Below the pieces are notes generated by a model, which did not search any database, had not been told where the DNA came from, and saw only the letters and a list, made by a program, of their open reading frames with translations. 64,000 bases of DNA, taken from assembly GCF_020510685.1 (NCBI RefSeq), contig NZ_CP075185.1:1240001-1304000 (forward strand), written 5' to 3'. This DNA comes from Dechloromonas denitrificans. Its GTDB lineage: Bacteria > Pseudomonadota > Gammaproteobacteria > Burkholderiales > Rhodocyclaceae. This document shows, one piece after another, positions 9,505 to 18,818 of the stretch. The translations under genes and the position numbers were made by a program. How positions within the stretch are numbered: the first letter of the stretch is position 1; every line of letters starts with the position of its first letter.

Positions 9505-10267
9505 TGACGATTTCCATCAGCGCCTCGACCGTTTCCTCGTCGTCGGTCAGGCTTTCGACCAAGGCGGCGCGGCAGGCGGCGGAGACATCGAAGCCGGATT
9601 TGATCAGCGTCGCGGCATAGACCAGCAGGCGGGTGCTGGCGACTTCCTCGAGATCGCGGTCCTTGAGGGCGCGGAAGGATTTGGCGATGCCGACCAGGCG
9701 GGTGGCGAGATCGGCATCGCAGCCGGTTTCGCCGATCAGGATGGAACGTTCGCGCTCGGCGCCCGGGAAATCGAAGCGCATCGAGACGAAGCGCTGGCGG
9801 GTCGAGGGTTTCAGGCCCTTCATCAGATTCTGGTAACCGGGGTTGTAGGAAACCACCAGCATGAAATTGGCCGGTGCTTCCAGCGTTTCGCCGGTCCGGT
9901 CGATGGGCAGGATGCGCCGGTCGTCGGCCAGCGGATGTAGCACGACGGTGGTGTCCTTGCGTGCCTCGACCACTTCGTCGAGATAGCAGATGCCGCCTTC
10001 GCGCACGGCGCGGGTCAGCGGGCCGTCGCACCAGTAGGTGCCCTGGTCGGAAATCAGGTGGCGGCCGACCAGATCGGCGGCGGTCAGATCGTCGTGGCAG
10101 GCCACGGTGTACAGCGGCAGTTTCAGGCGGGCCGCCATGTGCGAGACGAAACGCGTCTTGCCGCAGCCGGTCGGGCCTTTGATCAGCAGCGGCAGGCGCT
10201 GTTGGAAGGCGTGTTCGAACAGCGCGATTTCGTTGCCGGAAGGTTCGTAGAAGGGCAGATCGTTCAT
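9485..10267 (-). CDS. norQ: Nitric oxide reductase activation ATPase NorQ
   Basis: A 260-residue MoxR-type AAA+ ATPase. Walker A is GPTGCGKT (residues 31-38) and Walker B is ICYLDE (about 93-98); the SYNPGYQ segment is typical of NorQ/CbbQ. It partners NorD to activate NorCB. I chose the ATG at 10267: it overlaps the norF stop (ATGA) and starts the conserved MNDLPFYEPSG sequence. The reading from 10342 adds 25 residues that are norF out of frame. Confidence 0.95.
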   Translation of the reverse strand: MNDLPFYEPSGNEIALFEHAFQQRLPLLIKGPTGCGKTRFVSHMAARLKLPLYTVACHDDLTAADLVGRHLISDQGTYWCDGPLTRAVREGGICYLDEVVEARKDTTVVLHPLADDRRILPIDRTGETLEAPANFMLVVSYNPGYQNLMKGLKPSTRQRFVSMRFDFPGAERERSILIGETGCDADLATRLVGIAKSFRALKDRDLEEVASTRLLVYAATLIKSGFDVSAACRAALVESLTDDEETVEALMEIVNATFGR

Positions 10268-10530
10268 TTGAGAGACATCCAGTAAGCCAGCAATATCAGG
10301 CTGGAGACGAGAATCAACCAGCCTTCGAGCAGCAGGCGCCACATCAGCGGCGCGCTGCGCAACTCCATGAAATCGAGAATGACCAGCCGGCCCTTGATGA
10401 AGGCGATGACCAGCATGGCGACGATGGCCGAGGTGCCGGCGGCGCCAACTTCACCGAGATACCAGGTGATGCCGGTGGCGACGATGAGCACGAGCCAGGC
10501 GCGGTGGGCGGGGTTTTTCAGGGCAGTCAT
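10264..10530 (-). CDS. norF: NorF-like small membrane protein (COX4-type)
   Basis: An 88-residue protein with three hydrophobic segments (AWLVLIVATGITWYLG, IVAMLVIAFIKGRLVILDF, WLILVSSLILLAYWM). It resembles the short prokaryotic cytochrome c oxidase subunit IV proteins that pair with NorE. The ATG at 10530 overlaps the norE stop by one base (TGATG), and its own stop overlaps the norQ start. A GTG at 10569 would add 13 residues from within norE and is less likely. Confidence 0.85.
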   Translation of the reverse strand: MTALKNPAHRAWLVLIVATGITWYLGEVGAAGTSAIVAMLVIAFIKGRLVILDFMELRSAPLMWRLLLEGWLILVSSLILLAYWMSLK

Positions 10531-11120
10531 CAGCGCATCACATAAACGAGCGGGAAAAGGATGATCCACAGCAGATCGACCATGTGCCAGTAGGCCGCGC
10601 CGCTTTCCAGGCCATGCGCGTTATGGCTGCCGTAGGCGCCGTTGCGCGACTGCACCCAGAGCACGGTGAGAATCACCATGCCGAGGATGACGTGCATGAA
10701 ATGGAAGAAGGTCAGCGAGATGTAGAACATGTAGAAGGTATTGGTCGACAGCGAAATGCCGGCGCCGAACTTTTCCGCATATTCGAAGACCTTGACGGTC
10801 AGGAAGCCGCCGCCACAGATAAAGCCGAGCAGGATATTGCGGCTGATCGCCGGCCGGTCATCGCGATGTGCCGCCTGGACGGCGAGTACGACGAACCACG
10901 AGCCGGTGATCAGGAGCAGCGTATTGAGCGCCCCGGCATTGCGATCCAGCGTCCGCTGGTAGGTATTGAACAGCTCGACGTCGTGGGCGCGGGCGAAAGC
11001 GTAGGAGGCGAAAAACACGGCAAACGCCAGCATCTCGGCCAGGATGAAGAACCAGATGGCGAGATCGCCGGGCAGGCGTTTGTCCGAAGTCGCGGCTACA
11101 GGCAGGGTGATTGCAGTCAT
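10530..11120 (-). CDS. norE: NorE, cytochrome c oxidase subunit III-like protein
   Basis: A 196-residue membrane protein of the haem-copper oxidase subunit III family (five or so helices; DLAIWFFILAEMLAF, FYMFYISLTFFHFMHVILGMV, YWHMVDLLWIILFPLVY). NorE is not part of purified NorCB but supports NO reductase activity. The ATG at 11132 overlaps a good -10 element (TATGAT, 11128-11133), so it cannot be in the mRNA if that promoter is used. The next in-frame ATG, 11120, falls almost exactly at the predicted transcription start, so the message may be leaderless. No Shine-Dalgarno sequence is visible for either start. Confidence 0.85.
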   Translation of the reverse strand: MTAITLPVAATSDKRLPGDLAIWFFILAEMLAFAVFFASYAFARAHDVELFNTYQRTLDRNAGALNTLLLITGSWFVVLAVQAAHRDDRPAISRNILLGFICGGGFLTVKVFEYAEKFGAGISLSTNTFYMFYISLTFFHFMHVILGMVILTVLWVQSRNGAYGSHNAHGLESGAAYWHMVDLLWIILFPLVYVMR

Positions 11121-11127
11121 GCGGCAG

Positions 11128-11169
11128 ATCATAGCGAGCGTTGCCCGGTGATAACTTGATGTGTCCTAA
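11128..11169 (-). promoter_or_regulatory. Dnr/Fnr-type class II promoter of the norE unit
   Basis: Reading the minus strand, TTAGGACACATCAA (11156-11169) gives an Fnr-like half-site ATCAA. A -10 element TATGAT lies at 11128-11133. If the start is at 11121, the box is centred at -41.5, the class II Fnr position. The same box recurs upstream of norC with the same geometry. Confidence 0.7.
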
Positions 11170-11245
11170 GTAACGACCGGAGAACTCGGCATGCCCGGTC
11201 GAACAGCCACCGCGCCGGCCGCGATGAAAAGCATCAGACAATAAA

Positions 11246-11267
11246 AAACCCCGCCGCAGCGGGGTTT
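11246..11267 (-). terminator. Terminator of the PEP-CTERM gene
   Basis: A 9-bp stem (aaaccccgc / gcggggttt, loop cgca) is followed by a T-run on the minus strand. It lies just after the PEP-CTERM stop (11284) and before the norE promoter, separating the two units. Confidence 0.85.
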
Positions 11268-11283
11268 GCAGAGGTGCCGATGA

Positions 11284-11820
11284 TTAACGGCTTTTGCGCC
11301 GGCTGACGGCCAGTCCGGCCAGGGCGAGACCAGCCAGGGCCAGGGAGGCCGGCTCGGGGACGGTCGACGAAACGGTCGGCTGCCCGAGGTTGATGGTATA
11401 GGACTGCCCGCCAACGCTGCTGCCGGCATTGGCAAATCCGCCAAGGTTGCCACCGTAGTTGTAGGAGTAGTGATCGATCGCCAGCAGATAATCGCCCCGG
11501 GCCAGGGACACTGCTACGTAGGACTGGAGCGAATAATTATCGTCGTTGAATGCCAGGGTGTTGCCGGCCAGATTGAAGACGTAAAGCATCGGGTCGAAGT
11601 TGCTGCTGGTTGACGCCGAGAACAGGCCGCCGGCCCAAGAGAAACGGTAGATATCGACGGTATCCAGCGTGCCGGAAATGGATGTCGTGGCACCGGGCAG
11701 CAATTGCGCGGTGGCCAGCGAATAACCTGCATCGCCGACTTCGGTGTAAGGCAGTGCGGTGGCCGACTGGCTACCGAGCATGCCCAAGGCCAAGCTGATA
11801 ATGGATAGAGCTTTTTTCAT
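11284..11820 (-). CDS. PEP-CTERM protein with pre-peptidase-like domain
   Basis: A 178-residue exported protein: signal peptide (MKKALSIISLALGMLGSQSATA), then a beta-rich domain resembling the bacterial pre-peptidase C-terminal fold (SISGTLDTVDIYRFSW, FDPMLYVFN, ARGDYLLAID). It ends with a PEP-CTERM sorting signal (VPEPASLALAG, hydrophobic helix, RRKSR). PEP-CTERM proteins are processed by an EpsH-type exosortase and linked to exopolysaccharide and floc formation. GGAG lies about 7 bases before the ATG. It sits between norB and norE but has its own sigma-54 promoter and terminator, so it is an independent gene. Confidence 0.9.
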   Translation of the reverse strand: MKKALSIISLALGMLGSQSATALPYTEVGDAGYSLATAQLLPGATTSISGTLDTVDIYRFSWAGGLFSASTSSNFDPMLYVFNLAGNTLAFNDDNYSLQSYVAVSLARGDYLLAIDHYSYNYGGNLGGFANAGSSVGGQSYTINLGQPTVSSTVPEPASLALAGLALAGLAVSRRKSR

Positions 11821-11856
11821 TTTTTACTCCCAAAGAAATTGTTTCCGGAGTAAAAA

Positions 11857-11872
11857 AGCAATGTGCGTGCCA
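11857..11872 (-). promoter_or_regulatory. Sigma-54 (RpoN) -24/-12 promoter of the PEP-CTERM gene
   Basis: The minus strand reads TGGCACGCACATTGCT, a full match to the consensus TGGCACG-N4-TTGCW. The GC at -12 puts the transcription start near 11846, 26 bases before the start codon. A 10-bp inverted repeat (tttttactcc at 11821-11830, ggagtaaaaa at 11847-11856) flanks the predicted start. Confidence 0.9.
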
Positions 11873-12007
11873 GTTTATTTATTGTGTTTAAAAACAACGT
11901 ATTGTATTTATAAAGAAATTCAATCGGCATTAACTGTGGGGTGATTGGAAGCCGGGTCGCATTATTGTAAAAATAGACGACAGCAGTGGCTGTTGCCGAA
12001 TAAAAAA

Positions 12008-12055
12008 CGTGATTTATTTCACGGAGAGGAAAAAGCAAACGTGAATAGATTCACG
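12008..12055. promoter_or_regulatory. Twin palindromes CGTGA-N6-TCACG, candidate upstream activator sites
   Basis: CGTGATTTATTTCACG (12008-12023) and CGTGAATAGATTCACG (12040-12055) are perfect 5-bp-arm palindromes with 32 bp between centres, about three helical turns. They lie about 170 and 200 bp upstream of the sigma-54 start, the usual place for enhancer-binding proteins. The arms also resemble Crp sites. The rest of the 391-bp gap 11821-12212 is AT-rich relative to its surroundings and holds no convincing gene. Confidence 0.6.
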
Positions 12056-12154
12056 GCAGGTTACATAAATGTGACTAATAACCGCTTTTGACTGTAAAGA
12101 AATCCGACACCGGATTGGGCTGGCCGTTGGCCGGGCGAGGCGGGGAACGACCAT

Positions 12155-12183
12155 AAAAAAAGCGCGGGTTTCGCAACCCGCGC
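12155..12183 (-). terminator. Terminator after norB
   Basis: A perfect 9-bp stem (gcgcgggtt / aacccgcgc at 12162-12170 and 12175-12183) is followed on the minus strand by seven Ts. It lies 30 bp after the norB stop and ends the norCB unit. Confidence 0.9.
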
Positions 12184-12212
12184 CATAAATGCTACTTGAG
12201 GAGGAATCAGTC

Positions 12213-14037
<1,825 letters not shown>

Positions 14038-14073
14038 GTTTATTCCCCCTTTCGGAAATTGTTTGGCGGGCCG

Positions 14074-14116
14074 ATGTTAGGCGGCGACGCCGGCGGGGGG
14101 CTTTGATGTCGGCTAA
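14074..14116 (-). promoter_or_regulatory. Dnr/Fnr-type class II promoter of norCB
   Basis: The minus strand reads TTAGCCGACATCAA (14103-14116) with -10-like TAACAT at 14074-14079. The box centre is about 42 bp upstream of the predicted start near 14067, leaving a 30-base leader with the norC Shine-Dalgarno. The same TTGATGT-N3-CTAA pattern (plus-strand reading) stands before norE. Confidence 0.75.
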
Positions 14117-14201
14117 AAAAGCGGAATGCAGTTGAAATAGACGGCAAGCGCCGGCAGCTTGAATTTTGCCCGGCGAATGGTTGCCGGCCAGCCGGATTTG
14201 G

Positions 14202-15320
14202 CTACTGTCCGGCCGTGTCCGGGCTGGCTGGGGCAGCCGGTGGCATGCCTCGCCGATGCGGCAGAGTCGGGCCGAACTGGCTTCTCGCCCGCAGTTGATC
14301 GGCCAGGGCTTGCGAAACCTCCCGGCGTTTTTCGCTATAGGCCCGTAGCGACTCGATCTGCTCGGCCGACGGGGCGGATTCGTCGAGGGTCAATTGGGAG
14401 AATTGCTCGAGGCTTTCGCCGTACGGTTCGGTAATCTCGAATTCGATGCGTTTGGCCAGCTCCTGGATGGACTCGGCATTCAGCCGGTCTTGCCGGATGA
14501 TGTCCTGCCAACTGGCCTGGATCCGCGTTTCCCGTTCGAGGAATTCGCGGATTTCCTGGCGGGCGGCGATTTCCTCGCTCCACCGATAGCTCGGCGGCGG
14601 AATGTGGGTCAGCAGGCCAGCGATCGCGGCCGCCCACGACAAGCCGGCGGCACCGCGCTGCCACCGCGGCCAGGGGCTGTCGCCCAGCACCGGTCGGCCA
14701 AGCAGCGTGCCGAGCAGGGCGCCGGCGAGCAGGCCGCCAATGTGCGCGCTGTTGTCGATGCCCGGAACGACCAGGCCCAGCCCGATGCTGACGCAGGTAA
14801 AGGCGGCACCGGCCCAGAACAACCAGCGAAACTCATGCGGGTCGAGCAGCTTGCGTTCGCGCCAGACGTAGATCAGCAAGGCTCCGTAAATTCCGAAAAT
14901 GGCGCCGGAGGCCCCGCCGGAAACGGCATCGTTACCCTGGATGACCAGCGAGAGCAGGTTGCCGCTCAGGCCGCTGACGAAATAGATGACGGCAAAGCGC
15001 AGGTGGCCGTAGATGCGTTCGACCAGCTGTCCGCCATCCCATAGCGCCCACAGGTTCATGACGATGTGGATCAGGCCGAAATGCAGGAACAGCGCGCTGC
15101 CCAGCCGCCACCACTGGCCGTCCTGCGTGGCCGGTCCGAAATTGGCCCCCCAGGCCAGTTGCACGCCATTGTTCGAATGCCACAGTCCGGCGCCGGCATT
15201 GAGCATCAGCCCGAAAATCAGCGCATTGGTCGCGATCAGCAGCAGCGTAACGGGAAGTCGGGTGGTTCTCGCCAGCAGCAGATCGTACAGGCGGGGTGGC
15301 GGAGGAGGTGCGTCGGGCAT
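14202..15320 (-). CDS. Rhomboid-family intramembrane serine protease
   Basis: About 372 residues. The N-terminal two thirds is a six-helix rhomboid domain: HFGLIHIVMNLWAL, the catalytic serine motif GGASGAIFGIYG and the catalytic histidine in NSAHIGGLLAG. A soluble, helical C-terminal tail of about 130 residues follows (REFLERETRIQASWQ...). Rhomboids cleave membrane proteins within helices; the substrate is unknown. The start is uncertain: ATGs at 15383 and 15377 are also in frame and none has a clear ribosome-binding site; I chose the one before the proline-rich PDAPPPPP segment. It is upstream of norC but separated by the nor promoter. Confidence 0.85.
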   Translation of the reverse strand: MPDAPPPPPRLYDLLLARTTRLPVTLLLIATNALIFGLMLNAGAGLWHSNNGVQLAWGANFGPATQDGQWWRLGSALFLHFGLIHIVMNLWALWDGGQLVERIYGHLRFAVIYFVSGLSGNLLSLVIQGNDAVSGGASGAIFGIYGALLIYVWRERKLLDPHEFRWLFWAGAAFTCVSIGLGLVVPGIDNSAHIGGLLAGALLGTLLGRPVLGDSPWPRWQRGAAGLSWAAAIAGLLTHIPPPSYRWSEEIAARQEIREFLERETRIQASWQDIIRQDRLNAESIQELAKRIEFEITEPYGESLEQFSQLTLDESAPSAEQIESLRAYSEKRREVSQALADQLRARSQFGPTLPHRRGMPPAAPASPDTAGQ

Positions 15321-15430
15321 CGGGGCGATCGGTTCGGTGAGCCGCCATGATACCGGCCTCTCGGCATTCCGGTGCATCGGCATCCGGCAGGCAGGTATAC
15401 TCGGCTTTTCCTGATAACTGACTAAATCCC

Positions 15431-16690
15431 ATGGCCGCCCCCAACGATACCGCCAGCATGGCCCTTTTTTGTGATTTCGAGAACGTCGCCCTTGGCGTGC
15501 GCGATGCCCAGTACGAAAAATTCGACATCAAGCCGGTGCTCGAGCGCCTGCTCGCCAAAGGCAGCATTGTCGTCAAAAAAGCGTATTGCGACTGGGATCG
15601 CTACAAGACTTTCAAGTCGGCGATGCACGAAGCGAATTTCGAACTGATCGAAATCCCGCACGTTCGCCAATCCGGCAAGAATTCGGCCGATATCCGTCTC
15701 GTCGTCGATGCGCTGGACCTGTGCTACACCAAGTCGCATGTCGATACCTTCGTCATCATCAGCGGCGATTCCGACTTCTCGCCGCTGGTCTCCAAGCTGC
15801 GCGAAAACGCCAAGCGGGTGATCGGCGTCGGCGTCAAGCAGTCGTGCTCCGATCTGCTGATCGCCAACTGCGACGAATTCATCTATTACGACGATCTGGT
15901 GCGCGACCGCGAGGGCGAACGCAATCATGCCGGCCGCCGGGAGAATCGCGAGCCGGCGCCGCGCCGTTCGCCGGAAGAGGAAAAGGGCCGCCGCGAAAAA
16001 CTCGAAGCGCGCAAGGCCAAGGCCATCGAACTGGCCACCGCCACCTTCGCCGACCTGATCGCCGACCGCGGCGAAACCGAACGGATCTGGGCCTCGGTGC
16101 TGAAGGAAGTGATCAAGCGCCGCAACCCCGGGTTCAACGAAAACTATTACGGTTTCCGCAGTTTTGGCAACTTGCTGGAAGAGGCGGCCAATCGCGGTCT
16201 GCTCGGCTTCGGGCGCGATGACAAATCCGGCGCTTACGTGACGCGGGTGCAAGCGCGTGTCGCGGCGCCGGAAGCGGAGCTGGCCAGTGCTGCGGCAGAA
16301 ACCGTGACTGAGCCTGTCGCCCTGCCAGTTGACATCGCGCCGGCTGTGGTCGACCAGATAAAGCCGGTCAAGGCCGAAAGCGCCGCTGACGAGCCGGCGG
16401 TGGCCGGCCAGGCCTCGCGCCGGCGTGGTCGCCGGCCGCGCAAGGAGCCGGCGGTGGCAGTGCAGCCTGAGGTGGCACCGGTCGAAGCGGTGCCGGTGGT
16501 CGTTGTCGAAACGCCGGCCCCGTCAGTCGATGTGCCGGTAGCGGCCAGTCCGCGCCGGCGCGGTGGTCGCCGGCCGCGTCAGGAGGCGGAAAGCACCCCG
16601 CCGGCCGTGGTGGTTGAGGCCGTGCAGCCGGCCGAGGCGCCGAAAGCGCGCAAGCCGCGCAGCCGCAAGCCGAAAGCCAGCAGCGAGTGA
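15431..16690 (+). CDS. NYN-domain (LabA/DUF88-like) protein with LOTUS-like domain
   Basis: A 419-residue protein. Residues about 10-155 form a NYN/PIN-like nuclease domain with the acidic positions visible in FCDFEN, NSADIRLVVDAL and ISGDSDFSPLV. Residues about 190-260 (FADLIADRGETERIWASVLKEVIKR, YYGFRSFGNLLEEA) look like an OST-HTH/LOTUS domain. The tail is Ala/Val/Pro-rich with repeated basic RGRRPRK, GGRRPRQ and RKPRSRKPK patches that resemble AT-hooks or RNA-binding tails. RNA processing or turnover is likely by family, but no substrate is known. Confidence 0.85.
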   Translation: MAAPNDTASMALFCDFENVALGVRDAQYEKFDIKPVLERLLAKGSIVVKKAYCDWDRYKTFKSAMHEANFELIEIPHVRQSGKNSADIRLVVDALDLCYTKSHVDTFVIISGDSDFSPLVSKLRENAKRVIGVGVKQSCSDLLIANCDEFIYYDDLVRDREGERNHAGRRENREPAPRRSPEEEKGRREKLEARKAKAIELATATFADLIADRGETERIWASVLKEVIKRRNPGFNENYYGFRSFGNLLEEAANRGLLGFGRDDKSGAYVTRVQARVAAPEAELASAAAETVTEPVALPVDIAPAVVDQIKPVKAESAADEPAVAGQASRRRGRRPRKEPAVAVQPEVAPVEAVPVVVVETPAPSVDVPVAASPRRRGGRRPRQEAESTPPAVVVEAVQPAEAPKARKPRSRKPKASSE

Positions 16691-16695
16691 GCGAG

Positions 16696-16729
16696 GCGTT
16701 CAGGGTGCAGCTTGTTTCGCCCTGAACGC
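16696..16729. terminator. Inverted repeat between convergent genes, possible weak terminator
   Basis: A perfect 10-bp inverted repeat (gcgttcaggg / ccctgaacgc, 14-base loop) lies just after the NYN stop and before the stop of the next, convergent gene. It has no T-run, so the terminator call is tentative. Confidence 0.4.
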
Positions 16730-16743
16730 AGCGGAGCCGCGGC

Positions 16744-17232
16744 TTAAATGACGTTCAGCAACTTGCTGCGCAAGGCTTCGGCTTCGCGCTTGCCATCGCG
16801 CGACATCACGATGGCGTGATACCACTCGTCGTACAGGTCGCGCAGGCCGGGGTGACTGTCGGCTTTCTCGATGCGATCGAGCAGGGAACTGGCACCGAGC
16901 GCGCCGACAAAGGCGTTTACCGTGTTCATCATGAAATTGCGTGCCTGTTGCAGGCGAACCGGATCGTGCGTTGCCGGCAATTTGCCGAAAGCGGTGATCG
17001 AGGGCAACGGCTGGCTTGAAGCGGCATTGGGCAGGGCGATGTAACCGGCCTCCTCGAGCATGCCCAGAGTGTGCTGTAGATCGTCGGCCTGCAACATGCC
17101 GCGCATTTCATCGACGGTCCGTTTGCCATCGACGAAAATCAGCACGCGACGAACGCGTGGCGTCAGTCCGCCCGCTTTACTGGTAATTTCATCCTGGCCC
17201 TTGGGGGTTTTGGCGAATACGACGCCCATCAT
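16744..17232 (-). CDS. Conserved hypothetical protein
   Basis: A 162-residue soluble protein that I cannot assign. It has an N-terminal part resembling a short winged-helix-like segment (GLTPRVRRVLIFVDGKRTVDEMRGML, LGMLEEAGYIALP) and a helical C-terminal part (ARNFMMNTVNAFVGALGASSLLDRIEKA). GGAGA lies shortly before the ATG at 17232; an ATG at 17229 is also possible. It stands alone: a terminator of the efflux operon is upstream and the NYN gene converges with it. Confidence 0.7.
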   Translation of the reverse strand: MMGVVFAKTPKGQDEITSKAGGLTPRVRRVLIFVDGKRTVDEMRGMLQADDLQHTLGMLEEAGYIALPNAASSQPLPSITAFGKLPATHDPVRLQQARNFMMNTVNAFVGALGASSLLDRIEKADSHPGLRDLYDEWYHAIVMSRDGKREAEALRSKLLNVI

Positions 17233-17272
17233 TTGTCTCCGTTATTTGTCAATTTTTTGTGAGTCATTGTAC

Positions 17273-17323
17273 ATAAAAAAAACCTGCCGGCAGTTGGCCT
17301 TGCGGCCGACTACGGGCAGGTTT
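17273..17323 (-). terminator. Terminator of the RND efflux operon
   Basis: An outer 9-bp stem (aaacctgcc / ggcaggttt) encloses a second GGCC/GGCC hairpin, and eight Ts follow on the minus strand. It lies 40 bp after the stop of the outer-membrane gene. Confidence 0.85.
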
Positions 17324-17365
17324 CATCGCCGTGCTGCCCGGGCGGCAGCGGTGGCGCTGGAGGCC

Positions 17366-18817
17366 TTAGCCGCGCTTCGCCGCTTGGTCCTTCCAGCCGC
17401 CGCCAATCGCCTTGAACAACTCGACCGCGGCGACCAGCCGGGCCTGGCGGGTGGCGATCATGGCGAGCAGCGCATCGTTGTTGCTGCGCTGGGCATCGAG
17501 TACTTCCAGGTAACCGGAATAACCCGCGTCGTAGCGCCGGTTGGCGATGTCGAGCGCCTGTTGGGTGTTGTAGACCCGGACGTTCTGCGCTGTTTCGGCA
17601 TTGCCGTTTTCGCGCAGATTGACCAGCGCATCGCGGACTTCCTTGTAGGCGGTCTGCAGCGTGTTCTGCCAGGCGATCAGCGACTGCTCGTTGAGTGCCT
17701 TGGCCTGATCGACACGGGCCGAGGTGCGGCCGAAATCGATGATCGGCATGAGCAGCCCGAGGCCGATCGACCAGGTGTTGGCGCCGGCACCGAACAGGTC
17801 GCCGAGCGTCTTGCTTTCCGTGCCGACGCTGCCGGTCAGCGAGAATTTCGGGTAGTAGCCGGCTTTGGCGACGCCGATATTGGCGTTGGCCGCGACCAGC
17901 TTTTGCTCGGCTTCGCGGACGTCGGGCCGGCTTTCGATCAGGTCGGCCGGCAGGCCGGCCGGTGGGATCGGCGGCAGCGGCAACTGGCGGATGTCGCCGG
18001 CCGCGATCGCCAGGTCCGGCTTGGCGGTGAGCAGCGCCAGCTGGTGCTCGGCCAGGGCCCGCAGGCGCCGCAGGTCGGCTTGCTGGGCCTGGAGGGCGGC
18101 TTGCGCGCCTTCGGCCTGATAGAGGTCAAGCGGCGACACGAGGCCGGCATCGACCCGCGTCTTCACCAGCTTCAGGCTGGCTTCCCGACTGGCCAGCGAC
18201 TCGGCCGTAACGGCCAGTTCCGCATCGTAGGCACGGAGGGCCAGGTAATTGCTGGTAACCAGACCGGCCACGGTCAACCGGATGGCGTCCCGCGAATACT
18301 GGCTGGCCAGCAGGCTGGCCTGAACCGATTCGTTGGCGCGCCGGACGCGGCCCCAGATATCCAGCTCGTAGGACGTCGTCAGCGCTGCACTGCGGGCGTG
18401 CTGGAACTTCGGCGAACTGCTCGTCCAGGTGGCGGTCTTGGTGCTCAGTTTCCGGTTGCTGCCGCTGGCTTCGCCGTCGATTTCCGGGAAGAAGGCGGCA
18501 CCGGCCTCGCGGGCCAGGGCGTTGGCCTGTTCGAGACGGGCAATCGCAGTGCGCAGGTCGGCGTTATTCGCGAGTGCCTGATCGACCAGTTCATTCAGCG
18601 TGGCATCGGCGAACAGCGACCACCACTGCGCGTCGACCGCGCTGTTCGACGCGGCATCTTGCTGGACAGCGGCAGGGGCCGCTTCCCTGAAGGTGGCGGG
18701 CAGCCAGTTGCTCGGTCGCAGGTAATCCGGGCCGATGGCGCAGCCGCTCAGGGCAAGGGCTGTGGCCAACGCCGCGGCGAGGCGGATTTTCGGCAGGGTG
18801 GGAGGCAGGGTACGCAT
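17366..18817 (-). CDS. RND efflux outer-membrane lipoprotein (OprM/NodT family)
   Basis: A 483-residue outer-membrane factor. The N-terminal signal ends in the lipobox LSGCA; two repeated OEP regions follow, with typical LVDQALANNADLRTAIARLEQA and WGRVRRANESV segments. It forms the exit duct for the inner-membrane pump encoded just upstream. The ATG at 18817 is two bases after the pump stop and has GGA(A) upstream; an in-frame start at 18844 would lie inside the pump gene. It is the last gene of the operon. Confidence 0.93.
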   Translation of the reverse strand: MRTLPPTLPKIRLAAALATALALSGCAIGPDYLRPSNWLPATFREAAPAAVQQDAASNSAVDAQWWSLFADATLNELVDQALANNADLRTAIARLEQANALAREAGAAFFPEIDGEASGSNRKLSTKTATWTSSSPKFQHARSAALTTSYELDIWGRVRRANESVQASLLASQYSRDAIRLTVAGLVTSNYLALRAYDAELAVTAESLASREASLKLVKTRVDAGLVSPLDLYQAEGAQAALQAQQADLRRLRALAEHQLALLTAKPDLAIAAGDIRQLPLPPIPPAGLPADLIESRPDVREAEQKLVAANANIGVAKAGYYPKFSLTGSVGTESKTLGDLFGAGANTWSIGLGLLMPIIDFGRTSARVDQAKALNEQSLIAWQNTLQTAYKEVRDALVNLRENGNAETAQNVRVYNTQQALDIANRRYDAGYSGYLEVLDAQRSNNDALLAMIATRQARLVAAVELFKAIGGGWKDQAAKRG

Positions 18818-18818
18818 C

